NCBI GenBank assembly: GCA_017503785.1
Contig: JAFVSK010000012.1
Location: 1-64,000, forward strand
Direction of reading: 5' to 3'
DNA from: Clostridia bacterium
GTDB lineage: Bacteria; Bacillota; Clostridia; Oscillospirales; Acutalibacteraceae
DNA length: 64,000 bases
A model generated the notes under the pieces. It did no database searches and had not been told where the DNA came from. It was given only the letters and a program-made list of their open reading frames with translations. The translations under genes and the position numbers were made by a program. Numbering within the stretch: the first letter of the stretch is position 1; every line of letters starts with the position of its first letter. Below, one piece after another: positions 54,689 through 63,171 of the stretch.

Positions 54689-55675
54689 TTACGCAGGGGT
54701 GTAGGCTAAACCCTCGCTGGCGATCATCTTACCGTCTTGCCGCACAAACAGGGCCTCCACGCCATCCAAAGACCGCACCAATTCCAGCCCCGCGCTCTCT
54801 CCCAAAACAAAGCAAGCCGTAGACAACGCATCCGCCTGAACCGAGCTTTCACACGCAATCGTCACGGAAGCTAAGCCGTTTTGCACGGGCATACCGGTTT
54901 TTGGCGAAAGTAAGTGATGATACCGCACGCCATCCAGTGTAAAGCCGCGTTCGTAAATTCCCGAGGTCACCACCGACAGATTTTGTCCGGTAACAACGGC
55001 GCACAAAGAGGATACGTCGGCGGGATCCTTAATCCCCACACGCCAATCGTCGCCGTTTTTGCTGCCGCATACCACAATGTTACCGCCGAGATCCACCACC
55101 GCCGAGGTAACGCCCTCTTGCTCCAGCAGCTCACGCAAGCGATCGGCAATATACCCTTTGGCAATGCCGCCGAGGTCGATCGAGCCGCCGATTGTCAGTG
55201 TCACCGTCTGTCCATCCACCGACATTGCACGGTAATCTACGGTTTTTAGCGCATGAGGTAGCAGTACGGCATCCACCACGCCGCTGTTTCCCGAAAAGTC
55301 CCACAGTTCAATGACGGGACGCAACGTAACGTCGAACGCTCCGTCGGATAAGGCACTATACTTCAAGCTCTCTGCTAACAGCTCGGCGGTTTCCTCTGCT
55401 ACGGTAACCGCCGTACCGCCGGCTTGATTGATGCGCGCCACGTCACTGTTCGGCAGCGTAGCACTGAACAATCCTTCGAGCCGCTTCACTTCTGCAAAAC
55501 AGCGGTCGAGCACAGCCTCAACCTCCGTGTCTCCTGCTTCGTAAATGGTGACACTTATCACCGTATCCATGGCAAAATCGGTACGCGATGCCACAGCCGG
55601 CTTGCGACAGGCCAGCAACGAAAACGCCATTGCTACTACCAGCAGTACCCCTATTCCTCGTCGTGTGCGTCGCAT
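54689..55675 (-). CDS. apbE: FAD:protein FMN transferase ApbE (lipoprotein)
   Basis: 328 aa. The ATG at 55675 (AAAGGGAGTGAG upstream) gives a lipoprotein signal ending LLAC at residue 21-24. Then MDTVISVTIY near 38, GGIAKGYIADRL near 180, VDLGGNIVVCG near 200 and the Mg/FAD site AITVACESSV-like segment VTIACESSVQADALSTA near 282. Attaches FMN to threonine of Rnf/Nqr-type and other flavoproteins outside the membrane. No Rnf genes in the window. Divergent from the O-antigen-ligase-like gene. Confidence 0.93.
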   Translation of the reverse strand: MRRTRRGIGVLLVVAMAFSLLACRKPAVASRTDFAMDTVISVTIYEAGDTEVEAVLDRCFAEVKRLEGLFSATLPNSDVARINQAGGTAVTVAEETAELLAESLKYSALSDGAFDVTLRPVIELWDFSGNSGVVDAVLLPHALKTVDYRAMSVDGQTVTLTIGGSIDLGGIAKGYIADRLRELLEQEGVTSAVVDLGGNIVVCGSKNGDDWRVGIKDPADVSSLCAVVTGQNLSVVTSGIYERGFTLDGVRYHHLLSPKTGMPVQNGLASVTIACESSVQADALSTACFVLGESAGLELVRSLDGVEALFVRQDGKMIASEGLAYTPA

Positions 55676-55698
55676 ACTCTCACTCCCTTTGCACATTT

Positions 55699-55726
55699 AG
55701 TTTACCACACCTTTGCAAAAAAGCAA
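55699..55726 (-). promoter_or_regulatory. Promoter of apbE
   Basis: Minus strand TTGCTT (55721-55726), 16-nt spacer, TAAACT (55699-55704), 24 nt before the start codon. Confidence 0.65.
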
Positions 55727-55754
55727 AGTATTCCTTACAAGTTTGTAATAAAGA

Positions 55755-55783
55755 TTGCCATATTCTTCTTTTCTCGGTATAAT
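55755..55783 (+). promoter_or_regulatory. Promoter of the O-antigen-ligase-like gene
   Basis: TTGCCA (55755-55760), 17-nt spacer, TATAAT (55778-55783), 32 nt before the ATG. Confidence 0.82.
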
Positions 55784-55814
55784 ACTAGTATTATTGCAAG
55801 TAAGGAGGGGCCTC

Positions 55815-57134
55815 ATGAAGAAACACCTGCATAGTATTTTAGACGAGGGATACCCCTTCGTTTTAACCGTTCTTGCCATTGCCGTCATGCCACTGATTCC
55901 GGAATACGGTGCGCCTGTGCTGGCTATCTTTTCGGTGTTTACCGCCCACAAGGATGCACGCGCACGCGGCACTGAGCTGCGCATCGGTGTGTTAGGTAAA
56001 CTCCTACTGGTCTATATAGCCTATATGGCTATCGGTATTCTTTACTCCGACCATAAGGGAAACAGCTTTGCAACACTGCTGATGTGGCTGGTTATGTTTT
56101 TAGTCTACGTATCGCTCGGCACGGTGCTGGTCACACGAAAACGTATACGCATTGCCCTGGGCATGGTTGCCGTTGCCGCCGGACTGGTGGGATTGGTTGC
56201 CTGCGGTCAATATCTTTTACGCAGCGTACTGGGCTTTTCATCGCTGCCCAACCAATTTTGGTATCGCTTCGACCGTTTCTTTTACAACTATTTCCCGATG
56301 GATATCGACCTCACCCTCGGTGATGACCGTGCAGCCGGCACCTTTAACAATCCTAATATTTTGGGTGAATACCTGGTAATGGTCATTCCACTCGTCGGCT
56401 ACTATGGCTTTTTCGGCAAGCGCACCAAAATCCACATGTTAGGTCGTCTGTGCACCATATTGGCCGTGTTCGGCGCTGTCGTTTCTTTTTCGCGCGGCGC
56501 CTACATTGCCTTGTTATCTATGCTGCTGCTCATTGTATTTATGCATGCCCGCAAAATCTCCCCCTTTGTTATGTGCTTGCTTGCCGCAGTATCGTTGGTT
56601 CCCGAAGCGGTGATCGGACGATTGTTCTCCATCGGTCAAGGCGGCGATGCCATTTTCGAGCGCTTTGAAGCGTGGGAGGTCGCTGTTCAAGTCATCATCA
56701 AGAACCCTCTCTTTGGATTAGGGCCGGGCGTATCCAACTTTTGGGAGCAACTAACCAAAATGGGCGTTTCGGCTCCGCACTCGCACAATCTGATCCTGCA
56801 AATCCTGGTGGAGGGCGGCTTCATTGCCCTATTTCTCATGTGCTTGGTTGCTACGCATCTGCTGCAAGACAGTTTGGGGCTGCTTAACCGTTCCAATCAA
56901 AGTGCTCCCACAGGAAGGATCTTCCTGATCTTTGCCGTGGCTTTTGTGGTATACGGTATGGTGGACTATCCGTTCCTCTCCCCAAAACTTATCGGCATCT
57001 TCTGCTTGGTACTAGGCTTTTTCGATTGCATGTCGGCACTCTATCTCCCCAACCGCTTTACCCCGCTTTCCAAACTCCTCGATCCGCTCATAAAGTATGT
57101 GAAAGCACTTCCGAAACGGTTGAAAAAGCAATAA
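55815..57134 (+). CDS. O-antigen ligase / polymerase-like membrane protein (Wzy_C family)
   Basis: 439 aa, about eleven membrane helices. The large periplasmic-type loop carries SRGAYIALLSM near 231 and AWEVAVQVIIKNPLFGLGPG near 293 followed by SAPHSHNLILQ near 330, the conserved Arg and His region of Wzy/WaaL proteins. TAAGGAGGGG sets the ATG at 55815. In a Gram-positive it would polymerise or transfer a lipid-linked glycan; no other glycan genes are adjacent. Confidence 0.85.
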   Translation: MKKHLHSILDEGYPFVLTVLAIAVMPLIPEYGAPVLAIFSVFTAHKDARARGTELRIGVLGKLLLVYIAYMAIGILYSDHKGNSFATLLMWLVMFLVYVSLGTVLVTRKRIRIALGMVAVAAGLVGLVACGQYLLRSVLGFSSLPNQFWYRFDRFFYNYFPMDIDLTLGDDRAAGTFNNPNILGEYLVMVIPLVGYYGFFGKRTKIHMLGRLCTILAVFGAVVSFSRGAYIALLSMLLLIVFMHARKISPFVMCLLAAVSLVPEAVIGRLFSIGQGGDAIFERFEAWEVAVQVIIKNPLFGLGPGVSNFWEQLTKMGVSAPHSHNLILQILVEGGFIALFLMCLVATHLLQDSLGLLNRSNQSAPTGRIFLIFAVAFVVYGMVDYPFLSPKLIGIFCLVLGFFDCMSALYLPNRFTPLSKLLDPLIKYVKALPKRLKKQ

Positions 57135-57136
57135 AC

Positions 57137-57174
57137 AACAGCCGCTGTTGCAAGGAGCAACAGCGGCTGTTTTG
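57137..57174. terminator. Terminator between ligase-like and APH-like genes
   Basis: ACAGCCGCTGTTGC / GCAACAGCGGCTGT, 14 bp with a 5-nt loop, followed by TTTTG on the plus strand; can also end the converging minus-strand transcript. Confidence 0.85.
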
Positions 57175-57178
57175 TTAC

Positions 57179-57928
57179 TTACACATATTCCACTACATCG
57201 ACCCAACTAAGCAAGAACTCTCGCTCTTCCGGATTGCCCTTCACCGATTGCGAGGCCGCTACGATCGGCATCCATTTCTGCACGTACTGACGAGCCGTAT
57301 CGCTCTTTTGGCAAAACAGCTCCAAATACTGCTTCGCAAGCTCTTTCTCACCGTTCAGGCAGAACAAGAGATAGGTGCGTGCCGCATCGGCCGAAGCGTT
57401 GCCCTGCGTGGCGTGTGCCCAGTCGATAATAAACGGCGTGCCATCGTCGGAAATGACGATATTGCTTGGATTAAAATCACCATGGCACACCTTTTTGTGC
57501 TTCGGCATACCTTCCAGACGAGCGTGCAGCTCGTAACGTGTTGTCGCATCCAGTTCGGTTTCTCCGATCTTACGGTCCATCTTATCCTTCAGCTTTGTCA
57601 GCAGCCGACAGGTTTTCGACTGCACAGTCAGCTGCAGCTCCACAAACAGTTCCAAATACTCCGCCTGCTTTTCCGGATACTCCTGCATAAGCTGTTCCAG
57701 CGTTTTCCCGGGAATGTAATCCAACACGATCGCCCAACGGCCGTCAATGCGAGTAACCTCCAGCAAACGCGGAACGTTCAACCCCGTTTCTTCAATGCGT
57801 GCGTGATTCAGCGCTTCGTTCAGCACGTCGGCCTTGGAAAAATTCTCGTTAAACAATTTGATGCAATGATTTCCATCGCGGTAAATGGTTTTGTCGCGTC
57901 TTACCGCTACCACGTTCTCTAAATTCAT
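57179..57928 (-). CDS. APH/choline-kinase-like phosphotransferase
   Basis: 249 aa. Protein-kinase-like fold with a Lys in HCIKLFNE near 24, WAIVLDYIPGKTLEQLM near 63, catalytic loop CHGDFNPSNIVI near 149 and metal-binding IIDWAHATQGNASADAAR near 165. Family includes aminoglycoside phosphotransferases, choline and fructosamine kinases; nothing here points to a drug substrate. The start overlaps the adhE stop by 4 nt, so it is translated from the adhE message. Confidence 0.85.
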   Translation of the reverse strand: MNLENVVAVRRDKTIYRDGNHCIKLFNENFSKADVLNEALNHARIEETGLNVPRLLEVTRIDGRWAIVLDYIPGKTLEQLMQEYPEKQAEYLELFVELQLTVQSKTCRLLTKLKDKMDRKIGETELDATTRYELHARLEGMPKHKKVCHGDFNPSNIVISDDGTPFIIDWAHATQGNASADAARTYLLFCLNGEKELAKQYLELFCQKSDTARQYVQKWMPIVAASQSVKGNPEEREFLLSWVDVVEYV

Positions 57929-60543
57929 CGTACATCCTCCTTACCGTAATAGGCGTTCAGATACATTTGACGGATCTCGCTCATCAGCGGATAGCGCGGA
58001 TTGGCTCCCGTGCACTGATCGTCAAAGGCCTGCTCGGTCATTTCGTCGAGCTGCTCCAGGAAAAGCGCTTCGTCAACACCGTAATCACGAATGGTTTCGC
58101 GAATACCCACACGCTCCTTCAGAGCATTCACGGCATTGATCAGAGCCTCCAGCTTTTCCTCGTTGGAGGCACCGCCAAGGCCCAAAGAATCGGCAACCTC
58201 GGCATACCGTGCCAGCGTGTGCGGATGGTCGTACTGCGGGAACGTACCCATTTTGGTGGGAACCTCTGCCGCGTTGAAGCGAAGCACCTGCTCGATCATC
58301 AGTGCGTTGGCAACGCCGTGCGGCAAGTGATGGAACGCACCCAGCTTATGTGCCATGGAGTGGCACACACCCAAAAACGCATTGGCGAATGCCATACCTG
58401 CCATTGTGGCGGCATTGGCCATTTTTTCACGTGCCAGCGGATCGTTGGGACCGTTATCATACGCACGCGGCAAATACTCAAAGATCATTTTCAACGAACG
58501 CAGTGCCATGGAATCGGTATAATCCGTTGCCATCATGGAAGCATACGCCTCCAAGGCGTGCGTTACGGCATCAATGCCCGAAGCGGCCGTCAAGCCCTTG
58601 GGGGCTGTCATGTGGAAATCGGTATCAATGATAGCCATGTTCGGCATCAACTCATAGTCGGCCAGCGGGTACTTCACGCCCGTCTGCTCATCGGTAATTA
58701 CCGCAAACGGTGTCACCTCTGAACCTGTACCCGCCGAGGTGGGTACAGCAATAAAATACGCTTTTTCGCCCATTTTGGGGAACGTATAGGTTCGTTTGCG
58801 AATGTCCACAAAGCGCATTGCCATATCTTGGAAATCGGCATCCGGATGCTCGTACATGACCCACATGATCTTGGCGGCATCCATTGCACTGCCACCTCCC
58901 AAAGCAATAATGCAATCCGGTTGAAATGCGGTCATCTGCGCCGCACCTGCTTTGGCACAGGCTAAGGTCGGATCGGGAGCAACGTCAAAGAACGTGGTAT
59001 GCTGAATACCCATGGCATCCAGCTTATCCGTGATCGGTTTGGTATACCCGTTGGCATACAGGAAATTATCCGTTACAATAAACGCTTTTTTCTTGCCCAG
59101 CACCGTGGCAAGCTCATCCAGGGCTACCGGCAGGCAGCCACGCTTGATATACACCTTCTCCGGTGTGCGGAACCACAACATATTCTCTCTCCTCTCGGCA
59201 ACCGTTTTAATGTTCAACAAATGCTTAACGCCCACGTTCTCCGAAACGGAATTACCGCCCCAAGAACCGCAGCCGAGAGTTAACGACGGCGCTAATTTAA
59301 AGTTGTACAGATCACCGATACCGCCATGAGAAGAAGGCGTATTCACCAAAATACGGCACGTTTTCATGCGGGCAGAAAAGGCATTTATCTTCTCCCGCTC
59401 CGTTACGGCATTCAAGTAGATCGACGCCGTATGTCCGTAACCGCCGTCGGCCACCAAGCGTTCCGCCTTAGCAAGCGCTTCGTCCATGTCGGCAGCACGA
59501 TACATAGCCAGCACGGGCGACAGTTTTTCATGAGCGAACTCCTCGGTCAGCTCCACGCTTTCCACTTCGCCGATCAAAATCTTAGCCGTCTCCGGCACCT
59601 CGAACCCTGCCAACGCTGCAATCGTAACCGGCTTTTGGCCAACGATCTTGGCGTTTAACGCGCCGTTGATGAGCAAGGTGGAGCGCACTTTATCGGTTTC
59701 TTCAGCGTTTAAGAAATAGCAGCCGCGAGCAGCAAATTCCGCTTTAACCGCCTCGTACACGGCATCCAGCACGATCACCGACTGCTCGGAGGCGCAGATC
59801 ATGCCGTTATCGAATGTTTTAGAATGAATGATAGAGTTAACGGCCAACAGAATATCCGCCGTATCATCAATGATCGCAGGCGTATTACCGGCACCGACAC
59901 CAATAGCAGGCTTACCGCTGGAATAGGCAGCCTTTACCATACCGGGGCCACCGGTAGCTAAAATAATGTCTGCTTCCTTCATTAGCGTGTTCGTCATTTC
60001 CAAGCTGGGAACGTCGATCCACGCAATAATATCCTCCGGTGCGCCGGCGGCTACCGCCGCCTCCAGCACCACCTTAGCAGCGGCAATGGTGGCACCTTTT
60101 GCGCGGGGATGCGGGCTGATGAGAATACCGTTGCGCGTTTTCAGTGCCAGCAGCGCTTTAAAAATGGCCGTTGACGTGGGATTGGTTGTGGGGATTACCG
60201 CGGCAACCACGCCGATCGGCTCGGCAATGCGGGTAATACCATAGGTGGCATCCTGTTCGATTACACCGCAGGTAGGTGTGTCCTTATAGGCATTATAAAT
60301 ATACTCCGAGGCAAAATGATTTTTAATCACCTTATCCTCCACGATGCCCATGCCGGTTTCGGCCACCGCCAGCTTCGCCAAGGCGATGCGCTGCCGATTG
60401 GCTGCCATGGCCGCCGCTTTAAAAATGCGATCGACCTGTTCCTGGGTGTAGGTGGCAAACCGCGCCTGTGCGGCACGAACACGCGCCAGCGCAGCTTCCA
60501 GCTGCTCTACACCATCCACTGTGGGGTATTGCTTGTTTTCCAT
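57925..60543 (-). CDS. adhE: Bifunctional acetaldehyde-CoA/alcohol dehydrogenase AdhE
   Basis: 872 aa, starting at 60543 with AAGGAGGAG. N-terminal aldehyde dehydrogenase (about 1-440) with VIPTTNPTSTAIFK near 112 and the catalytic Cys in NGMICASEQSVIV near 245; C-terminal iron alcohol dehydrogenase (about 455-872) with GGGSAMDAAK near 545, AVPTSAGTGSEVTPF near 600 and iron-ligand histidines in CHSMAHKLGAFHH near 730. Reduces acetyl-CoA to ethanol and regenerates NAD+. A Rex-type operator covers its promoter. Confidence 0.97.
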   Translation of the reverse strand: MENKQYPTVDGVEQLEAALARVRAAQARFATYTQEQVDRIFKAAAMAANRQRIALAKLAVAETGMGIVEDKVIKNHFASEYIYNAYKDTPTCGVIEQDATYGITRIAEPIGVVAAVIPTTNPTSTAIFKALLALKTRNGILISPHPRAKGATIAAAKVVLEAAVAAGAPEDIIAWIDVPSLEMTNTLMKEADIILATGGPGMVKAAYSSGKPAIGVGAGNTPAIIDDTADILLAVNSIIHSKTFDNGMICASEQSVIVLDAVYEAVKAEFAARGCYFLNAEETDKVRSTLLINGALNAKIVGQKPVTIAALAGFEVPETAKILIGEVESVELTEEFAHEKLSPVLAMYRAADMDEALAKAERLVADGGYGHTASIYLNAVTEREKINAFSARMKTCRILVNTPSSHGGIGDLYNFKLAPSLTLGCGSWGGNSVSENVGVKHLLNIKTVAERRENMLWFRTPEKVYIKRGCLPVALDELATVLGKKKAFIVTDNFLYANGYTKPITDKLDAMGIQHTTFFDVAPDPTLACAKAGAAQMTAFQPDCIIALGGGSAMDAAKIMWVMYEHPDADFQDMAMRFVDIRKRTYTFPKMGEKAYFIAVPTSAGTGSEVTPFAVITDEQTGVKYPLADYELMPNMAIIDTDFHMTAPKGLTAASGIDAVTHALEAYASMMATDYTDSMALRSLKMIFEYLPRAYDNGPNDPLAREKMANAATMAGMAFANAFLGVCHSMAHKLGAFHHLPHGVANALMIEQVLRFNAAEVPTKMGTFPQYDHPHTLARYAEVADSLGLGGASNEEKLEALINAVNALKERVGIRETIRDYGVDEALFLEQLDEMTEQAFDDQCTGANPRYPLMSEIRQMYLNAYYGKEDVR

Positions 60544-60609
60544 GTTGCTCCTCCTTATTTTTCCGTCTTTGCGGTTAATAAGCGGCAACTCCAAACCTCC
60601 GCCACTTGA

Positions 60610-60646
60610 TTGTTAAAAGTTTAACACACTTCTTTCGCTTTGTGAA
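60610..60646 (-). promoter_or_regulatory. adhE promoter with overlapping Rex-type operator
   Basis: TTGTTAA-AAGT-TTAACAC at 60610-60627 matches the clostridial Rex consensus TTGTTAANNNNTTAACAA with one mismatch. On the minus strand it overlaps the -10 box of TTCACA (60641-60646), 17-nt spacer, TAAACT (60618-60623). Rex bound to NAD+ would block transcription until NADH rises. Confidence 0.78.
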
Positions 60647-60672
60647 TGATAAAAAAAGCATATTGATATATC

Positions 60673-60710
60673 AAAAAAAATATACCTCCGTCTGCCATTC
60701 AGACGGAGGT
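60673..60710 (-). terminator. Terminator of the LysR gene
   Basis: ACCTCCGTCTG / CAGACGGAGGT with loop CCATT; on the minus strand it is followed by TATATTTTTTTT. The hairpin includes the stop codon region. Confidence 0.9.
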
Positions 60711-61631
60711 AATATGACAAGTATTCTTAGCAGCTTCCAATTCTGCAATAAACTGTCGGTCCAGCGCCGACAAACGATAGTTTTGTTTTCGGATCAGCAC
60801 ATCTCTGTACACGCGGCGGTTATCAACACATACCCGCTGTACCAATCCGTAGCGATCCAGCAATGTCTGCGGTACGGGAGAAACCCACATAAAGGTTTTG
60901 TTGTTTTCGGCGAGCAATTCTAACTGGCTGGCTCGTTCAAACACAAAAATACGCCGCTCAATATCGTCGGGCAATTCCGCTTTTTTCACTTCCGCCATAG
61001 ACAGCGACGGAACAAACGGATCGGCATGAGCGATCTCAATATATGGGCGCAAATCCGAAAAATGAATCTCCTTCTTTTGCGCCAGCGGATTTTCACGCCC
61101 CAAAAGAAGCACGTAATGAAACTCCGTGATCTGCTCACCCACCAAGCCTTTTTCCTCCAGCAGCGCTTGGTAATACGTGTCGTAATCCCGCGCATACCGC
61201 ACGATGCCCAGCTTATAATCGGCATACAGCAGATTGTTCAGCGTGCGCTGTGAATTGGTTTCCTTGTAGAAAATCTCGGCGGGGTCGTCCGACAAGCCCA
61301 AGGAAAAGCGCGTAAACGCCTCGGAAATATAGCATGCGCGCGGCACACAAATGGAAAAGCGCTGCTTAAAGGCAGCCCCCTCCTTGTAGCGCCGATCGAC
61401 CTCGTCGATCTGGCTGAGTATCTTACGCGCATAGCCCAAAAACTCCTCGCCCTCGGGGGTTAAGGTCATGCCGGTGGAGGAACGTTCAAAAATTGCGATA
61501 CCCAATTCTTCTTCCAGTTCTTTAATGGCACGGCTGAGATTTGGTTGAGCAATGAGCAGCTTTTCGGCAGCCTTGCTGATGGAACCGGCTTTGGCCACTT
61601 CCACCGCATAGCGCATGTGTAATACGTTCAC
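60699..61631 (-). CDS. LysR-family transcriptional regulator
   Basis: 310 aa. N-terminal winged HTH (RYAVEVAKAGSISKAAEKLL near 7, with QPNLSRAIKELEEELG), then a periplasmic-binding-protein-like effector domain (about 90-300). Lies between adhE (downstream, own promoter) and the purF-like gene, 7 nt after the latter, so it is probably transcribed with it. Effector and targets unknown. Confidence 0.9.
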   Translation of the reverse strand: MNVLHMRYAVEVAKAGSISKAAEKLLIAQPNLSRAIKELEEELGIAIFERSSTGMTLTPEGEEFLGYARKILSQIDEVDRRYKEGAAFKQRFSICVPRACYISEAFTRFSLGLSDDPAEIFYKETNSQRTLNNLLYADYKLGIVRYARDYDTYYQALLEEKGLVGEQITEFHYVLLLGRENPLAQKKEIHFSDLRPYIEIAHADPFVPSLSMAEVKKAELPDDIERRIFVFERASQLELLAENNKTFMWVSPVPQTLLDRYGLVQRVCVDNRRVYRDVLIRKQNYRLSALDRQFIAELEAAKNTCHITSV

Positions 61632-61638
61632 TGCCCAA

Positions 61639-63045
61639 TCACTCCTTACCGGTCCAGCAATAGGTACAGAATTTACAGGACGGCAGGCCGGTAGCCTCGA
61701 TCATATCGTCTAAGCGCTGGTATTTAAGCGAGGTAAAGTGCAGCTCTTTGCGGATCTCCTCCACCATATTGGCGTACTCCGGCGTGTCGGGATCGGTGTA
61801 CAACGGCAGCTTTTCCTCGGCCTTATCCCCTTCTAAACGAGCGATCACACGGCGAGCGATCAGATCCATCTCCGATGTAGAACGCGAGAAATTAAGGTAC
61901 TTACAACCATACATGATCGGTGGACAGGCTGCGCGGATATGCACCTCTTTAGCACCGCTGCGATACAAAAACTCCGTGGTTTCACGCATTTGAGTACCGC
62001 GCACCAAGGAATCGTCGATGAGCACCAGCCGCTTATCGTGAATGAGCTCACCCACGGGAATGAGCTTCATGTGGGCAATCAAATTACGTTGACTTTGCTT
62101 TTGTGGCATAAAGGAGCGCGGCCACGTGGGTGTGTATTTAATGAACGGCCGTGAGAACGGAACACCGGTGCTGTTGGCGTATCCAATGGCATGGGCAATG
62201 CCCGAATCGGGGATACCTGCCACGCTGTCGGCTTCAACAGGGTCGCGCTGTGCCAGCTTTTCACCGCAGCGGCAGCGCATGGTTTCCACGTTGACCCCCT
62301 CATACGACGAAGTAGGATAACCATAGTACACCCACAAAAAGGTGCAGATCTTCATTTCATCGCGAGCAGGAAGTAACGTTTTCACTTCATCGGCAGTAAC
62401 AAAAACGATCTCGCCCGGGCCAAGCTCGCGCTCTTTATCGTATCCCAAATTTAAAAACGAAGACGACTCAAAGCTCGCGCAATGGGCACCCTCTTTTTTG
62501 CCGATAACCACCGGAGTGCGCCCCATGTAATCCCGAGCCGCATACAAGCCATCCGGCGTGAGCAGCAGCATTGACATGGAGCCTTCGATCATGGTCTGTG
62601 CATGGCGGATGCCTTCTTCAATGGTATCCTTTTGATTGATGAGCGCCGCCGTAAGCTCAGTGGGATTGATGTTACCCCCGCTCATTTCCTGAAAATGCGG
62701 AATCCCCGTTTCAAACGCTTGCTTGACCAGCGCATCAATGTTGTTGATACGACCTACCGTGGTGATTGCATAATTTCCCAAGTGAGAACGCACAATAAGC
62801 GGCTGCGGCTCGGTATCGGAAATGCAACCAATGCCCGCGGTGCCACGCATATCGTCGACGTCTCGCTCAAATTTGGTGCGGAAAGGCGAGTTTTCGATGT
62901 TGTGAATAGCACGATCAAACCCATTTTCGCGGTCATATACCGCCATACCACCGCGCTTGGTGCCCAGATGAGAATGATAGTCAGTGCCGAAGAACAGATC
63001 GAACACGCAATCCTTGTGTGATACAACGCCGAAAAAGCCGCCCAT
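61639..63045 (-). CDS. PurF-like amidophosphoribosyltransferase paralogue lacking the glutaminase nucleophile
   Basis: 468 aa. The N-terminus reads MGGFFGVVS where PurF has M-CG(V/I)xG, so the catalytic Cys is absent; AAGGAGAG places this start firmly. The oxyanion and Arg positions are also changed (GIGCISDTEPQP in place of GHVRYST..., TVGRINN in place of HNGNLVN). The phosphoribosyltransferase half is intact, with the PRPP loop VLIDDSLVRGTQMRETTE near 345, and a C-terminal cysteine set CKFCTYC like the Fe-S ligands of Bacillus PurF. Probably uses free ammonia or another amine, or has a different role. No pur genes adjacent. Confidence 0.82.
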   Translation of the reverse strand: MGGFFGVVSHKDCVFDLFFGTDYHSHLGTKRGGMAVYDRENGFDRAIHNIENSPFRTKFERDVDDMRGTAGIGCISDTEPQPLIVRSHLGNYAITTVGRINNIDALVKQAFETGIPHFQEMSGGNINPTELTAALINQKDTIEEGIRHAQTMIEGSMSMLLLTPDGLYAARDYMGRTPVVIGKKEGAHCASFESSSFLNLGYDKERELGPGEIVFVTADEVKTLLPARDEMKICTFLWVYYGYPTSSYEGVNVETMRCRCGEKLAQRDPVEADSVAGIPDSGIAHAIGYANSTGVPFSRPFIKYTPTWPRSFMPQKQSQRNLIAHMKLIPVGELIHDKRLVLIDDSLVRGTQMRETTEFLYRSGAKEVHIRAACPPIMYGCKYLNFSRSTSEMDLIARRVIARLEGDKAEEKLPLYTDPDTPEYANMVEEIRKELHFTSLKYQRLDDMIEATGLPSCKFCTYCWTGKE

Positions 63046-63138
63046 AATGCACTCTCCTTGAAAAATAAAAAATACTTTCCTATAGTATCATAGTTTCTTG
63101 AAAATTTCTACATAAAAAAATAAATTTTTTAAAAAAAT

Positions 63139-63166
63139 AACGCGCAAAAGTGAGCCTTTTGCGCGT
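63139..63166 (-). terminator. Terminator of the DUF11 protein gene
   Basis: AACGCGCAAAAG / CTTTTGCGCGTT stem; the minus strand continues ATTTTTTTAAAAAA. Confidence 0.9.
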
Positions 63167-63171
63167 TATCC

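Noticed and set aside
57179-57928. Aminoglycoside resistance gene
   Set aside because: The fold is APH-like but the family is broad; its location with adhE and lack of close resemblance to resistance enzymes give no ground for a resistance call.
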